NCBI GenBank assembly: GCA_031178565.1
Contig: JAPSIU010000142.1
Coordinates: 1 to 7,128 of the forward strand
DNA: 7,128 bases
Direction of reading: 5' to 3'
Origin: Leucobacter sp.
GTDB lineage: Bacteria; Actinomycetota; Actinomycetes; Actinomycetales; Microbacteriaceae
Of the stretch, positions 5,167 through 7,128 are shown one piece after another (the stretch's first letter is position 1; each line of letters begins with the position of its first letter). Position numbers and translations under genes: made by a program. The notes below the pieces were generated by a model, which was not told the DNA's origin, did no database searches, and worked only from the letters and a program-made list of their open reading frames with translations.

Positions 5167-5849
5167 TGGATGCGATCGGCTGGCTCTTCGACCCCGCCAA
5201 CTGGACGGGCTCCTACTCCATCCCGTTCCAGACGGGCATGCACCTGCTGTACTCGATCATCACCCTCCTCGTCGCCGCCGCGATCGCCGTGCCTCTCGGC
5301 GTGTACATCGGCCACACGGGCAGAGGCGAGAGCCTCATCATGGGCTCGGTGAACGCGATGCGCGCGCTGCCGACGATCGGGCTGCTCATCCTCCTCGTGC
5401 TGGTGCTGGCCCCCATGTTCCGGAGCAGTCTCGCCTTCGTGGCGCCGGCCCTCATCGTGCTCGTGCTCCTCGCGGTGCCGCCGATCCTGAGCGGTGTGGC
5501 GAGCGGGATCAGGGCGATCGACCCCGCAGTGATCGACGCCGCGCGAGGCATGGGATTCTCGACATGGGAGATCATCTGGAAGATCGAGCTGCCGTGCGCA
5601 CTACCGCTCACGCTCTCGGGACTCCGAGGCGCCACGCTGCAGGTGGTGTCGACGGCCACCGTGGCCGCCTACGTCTCGCTCGACGGGCTCGGGCGCTTCA
5701 TCATCGACGGCCGCCTCGGCAACAACTACGCCGAGATGGCCGGCGGCGCGCTGCTCGTGCTGCTCCTCGCGATCCTGCTCGAGTGCGCCTTCATGACCGT
5801 CGGCCGGTTCGCGGTCTCGCCCGGGCTGGCCAGGAGGGCAGTGTCGTAG
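5166..5849 (+). CDS. Osmoprotectant ABC importer, permease subunit 2
   Basis: This 227-residue BPD_transp_1 permease is the partner half of the channel. Hydrophobic spans are near 25-48, 66-84, 90-110, 152-172 and 193-213. The EAA loop is at about 124-147 (DAARGMGFSTWEIIWKIELP). The region LPTIGLLILLVLVLAP and the loop DGLGRFIIDGRLGNNY are typical of OpuC/Yeh-type permeases. I prefer ATG at 5166, which overlaps the previous TGA by one base (TGATG) and has AAGGGGG (5152-5158) at good spacing. GTG at 5163, one codon earlier, is also possible. After its TAG there are 85 bases before the binding-protein gene. Confidence 0.92.
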   Translation: MDAIGWLFDPANWTGSYSIPFQTGMHLLYSIITLLVAAAIAVPLGVYIGHTGRGESLIMGSVNAMRALPTIGLLILLVLVLAPMFRSSLAFVAPALIVLVLLAVPPILSGVASGIRAIDPAVIDAARGMGFSTWEIIWKIELPCALPLTLSGLRGATLQVVSTATVAAYVSLDGLGRFIIDGRLGNNYAEMAGGALLVLLLAILLECAFMTVGRFAVSPGLARRAVS

Positions 5850-5883
5850 CGACGGGGGCCGCGAGGGCGCGGAACCGAGCGGA

Positions 5884-5908
5884 CACTGTGCCGAGCAGTC
5901 CGACAGTG
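5884..5908 (+). repeat. Inverted repeat between permease 2 and the binding-protein gene
   Basis: CACTGT (5884-5889) and ACAGTG (5903-5908) can pair around 13 bases, in the 85-base gap before the lipoprotein gene. Such a stem could act as an RNA-stability or processing element that raises binding-protein output over permeases, or as a binding site. Six base pairs is modest. Confidence 0.35.
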
Positions 5909-5934
5909 ACACGAGAGAAAAGAGAGATGACGAG

Positions 5935-6873
5935 ATGAAGATGAGAATGAAGGTGTTGACGGCCGTACTCGCCGCCGGAACCGCGGTCAGCCTGACCGCC
6001 TGCGGCGGAGGCGGCGATCCCCTGAGCAGCGACGACGGAGGCGGGTCCGGCGGGTCCAGCGGTGACAGCATCATCGTCGGATCGGCCGACTTCGCCGAGA
6101 GTCAGCTGCTCGCCACGATCTACGCTCAGGCCCTCGAGAACGCGGGCGTCGAGATCGAGGAGCGGCCCAACATCGGCAGCCGCGAGGTCTACCTCACCGC
6201 TCTGAAGGACGGATCGATCGACCTCATCCCCGAGTACAACGGTTACCTGCTGCAGGAGCTCGACCCCGAAGCCGACACCTCGGATCGGGACGGGATCCAG
6301 GAGCAGCTGCTCGAGAAGCTGCCGGAGGGCATCACGGTGCTCGACTGGGCGGAGGCGGAGAACACGAACGTGCTCGTGGTGACCCGCGAGTTCTCCGACG
6401 AGCACGGCGGTCTCGAGACGATCTCCGACCTGGCCGAGGCCGACGACGGCACGTTCACCCTCGCGGGCCCGCCCGAGTGGCGCACGCGCCCCAAGACCGG
6501 AGTGCCCGGCATCGCCGACACCTACGGCATCGACTTCTCCGATCGCTTCGAGATCCTCGACGGCGGCGGCCCGCTCTCGCTCGCAGCGGTGACGAACGGC
6601 CAGGTCGACGTGGCGATGCTGCTGAGCAGCGATCCGGCAATCGCGGAGAACGATCTTGTTGCCCTCGAGGACGACAAGGTGATCTTCCCGCCCGCCAACA
6701 TCCAGCCGATGATCAGCGAGGACAAGCTCACCCCCGAGGTCGAGGAGGCGCTCGACGCCGTGACCGCGGAACTCACACTCGACGAGCTCATGGCGATGAA
6801 CGGTCGCGTGAACGAGGGAACCGACCTCAGCGTCATCGCGAGCGAGTGGCTGGAGTCGGTCGGTCTGGGCTGA
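5935..6873 (+). CDS. Osmoprotectant-binding lipoprotein (OpuCC/OsmF type)
   Basis: This 312-residue extracytoplasmic solute-binding protein is lipid-anchored to the membrane and delivers osmolyte to the two permeases. The signal peptide has basic residues 2-6, a hydrophobic core and the lipobox LTAC, so C23 is the lipidated first residue. A flexible Gly/Ser/Asp linker follows (24-45). The OpuAC-type domain then starts at IIVGSADFAESQLLATIYAQAL (46-67). NIGSREVYLTALKDGSIDLIPEYNG (79-103) contains the family PEYxG ligand motif. FPPANIQPMI (251-260) has Ala where I recall a Tyr in many relatives (FPPY), which may change the aromatic binding cage. Further ATGs at 5941 and 5947 are possible starts; the RBS is only a GA-rich run. 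It is the last gene of the operon, before a strong terminator. The exact substrate is not settled. Confidence 0.93.
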   Translation: MKMRMKVLTAVLAAGTAVSLTACGGGGDPLSSDDGGGSGGSSGDSIIVGSADFAESQLLATIYAQALENAGVEIEERPNIGSREVYLTALKDGSIDLIPEYNGYLLQELDPEADTSDRDGIQEQLLEKLPEGITVLDWAEAENTNVLVVTREFSDEHGGLETISDLAEADDGTFTLAGPPEWRTRPKTGVPGIADTYGIDFSDRFEILDGGGPLSLAAVTNGQVDVAMLLSSDPAIAENDLVALEDDKVIFPPANIQPMISEDKLTPEVEEALDAVTAELTLDELMAMNGRVNEGTDLSVIASEWLESVGLG

Positions 6874-6877
6874 GAGC

Positions 6878-6928
6878 GCCGAGTCGGGCTGCTCGGGGTG
6901 TCCGGAGCAGCCCGGTTCGGCTCGTCTT
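6878..6928 (+). terminator. Strong hairpin terminator of the ABC operon
   Basis: CGGGCTGCTC (6885-6894) and GAGCAGCCCG (6905-6914) form 10 perfect base pairs over a 10-nt loop. Outside a small internal bulge, GCCGAG (6878-6883) and TTCGGC (6916-6921) add six more pairs, one of them G-U. A T-containing tail, TCGTCTT, follows. It begins 5 bases after the lipoprotein stop. Confidence 0.88.
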
Positions 6929-6977
6929 GACGCGCCTCGGCCGTTCGGGACTCGCGGTCGCGCCGCCGGGAAGCAGG

Positions 6978-6983
6978 TAGGCT
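6978..6983 (+). promoter_or_regulatory. Possible -10 box of the tRNA-Leu promoter
   Basis: TAGGCT after CAGG would start transcription near 6990, about 30 nt before the tRNA. No clear -35 is visible. A GC-rich inverted pair, GCCGGG/CCCGGC (6992-6997, 7010-7015), lies in the 5' leader, which would be removed by RNase P. Confidence 0.45.
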
Positions 6984-7019
6984 GGCATGCGGCCGGGGCG
7001 GCCCGACGGCCCGGCTCAC

Positions 7020-7101
7020 GCGCGAGTGGCGGAATCGGCAGACGCGCCAGATTTAGGTTCTGGTGTCCTCGGACGTGGGGGTTCAAGTCCCCCCTCGCGC
7101 A
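7020..7101 (+). tRNA. tRNA-Leu, anticodon UAG
   Basis: This is a complete class II tRNA of 82 nt. The acceptor stem is GCGCGAG (7020-7026) with CTCGCGC (7094-7100) and discriminator A7101. The D stem is GCG/CGC (7029-7031, 7043-7045) with GG in the loop (7037-7038). The anticodon stem CCAGA/TCTGG (7047-7051, 7059-7063) carries the loop TTTAGGT, with TAG at 7054-7056. The long variable arm (GTCC/GGAC) is typical of Leu. The T arm is GGGGG-TTCAAGT-CCCCC (7077-7093). CCA is not encoded. It reads CUA and, with wobble, other CUN codons. Confidence 0.97.
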
Positions 7102-7128
7102 CGGCTGTGGTGAGTCGGGACGTGTGTC

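Noticed and set aside
5791..7086. 431-codon minus-strand frame across the binding-protein gene and tRNA
   Set aside because: It runs through a tRNA, a terminator and a well-supported lipoprotein gene; it is a frame shadow of high-GC DNA.
7020..7101. tRNA-Leu as an integration (att) site
   Set aside because: No integrase, no repeated tRNA 3' end and no mobile gene is visible inside the window.

Overview
The window is high-GC DNA. It shows actinobacterial habits: GTG starts, TAnnnT-type -10 boxes without good -35 boxes, a probably leaderless leader peptide, and a tRNA without an encoded CCA. The protein sequences fit an actinomycete, and Microbacteriaceae is my best guess (inference, not tested). 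It looks like ordinary chromosome. I found no phage, IS element, CRISPR array or toxin/defence system.

Left part, minus strand (1-2096). Two genes read leftward. The rightmost is terC (868-1920), a TerC-family membrane protein. Its roughly 165-nt leader carries a yybP-ykoY manganese riboswitch (about 1962-2084), and the closing helix of the aptamer competes with a helix that hides the terC ribosome binding site. After terC comes a long hairpin (803-843). Then comes a promoter, a 14-codon leucine leader peptide with four consecutive Leu codons (725-769), two mutually exclusive hairpins, and the start of leuC (599 to the window edge). LeuC is the large subunit of isopropylmalate isomerase in leucine synthesis. 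The last 33 bases at the window edge are in the wrong orientation for LeuC, and I take this to be an inversion or an assembly artefact.

Middle (2097-3427). A YqhA/UPF0114-family membrane protein (2189-2938) is divergent from terC. It is followed by about 490 bases without a gene, which hold a good -35/-10 promoter (3137-3165), a 22-bp dyad just downstream of it, and a long 5' leader.

Right part, plus strand (3428-6873). A four-gene operon encodes an osmoprotectant (glycine betaine/choline/carnitine class) ABC importer of the OpuC/ProVWX type: ATPase, permease, permease, substrate-binding lipoprotein. The first three genes overlap by one to four bases. The binding-protein gene follows after 85 bases that contain an inverted repeat. 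A strong hairpin terminator ends the operon (6878-6928). A tRNA-Leu with anticodon UAG (7020-7101) closes the window.

The main interest is in the RNA control regions: two cis-acting RNA regulators, for Mn and for leucine, lie on one strand within 1.4 kb. I see no clearly undescribed system.
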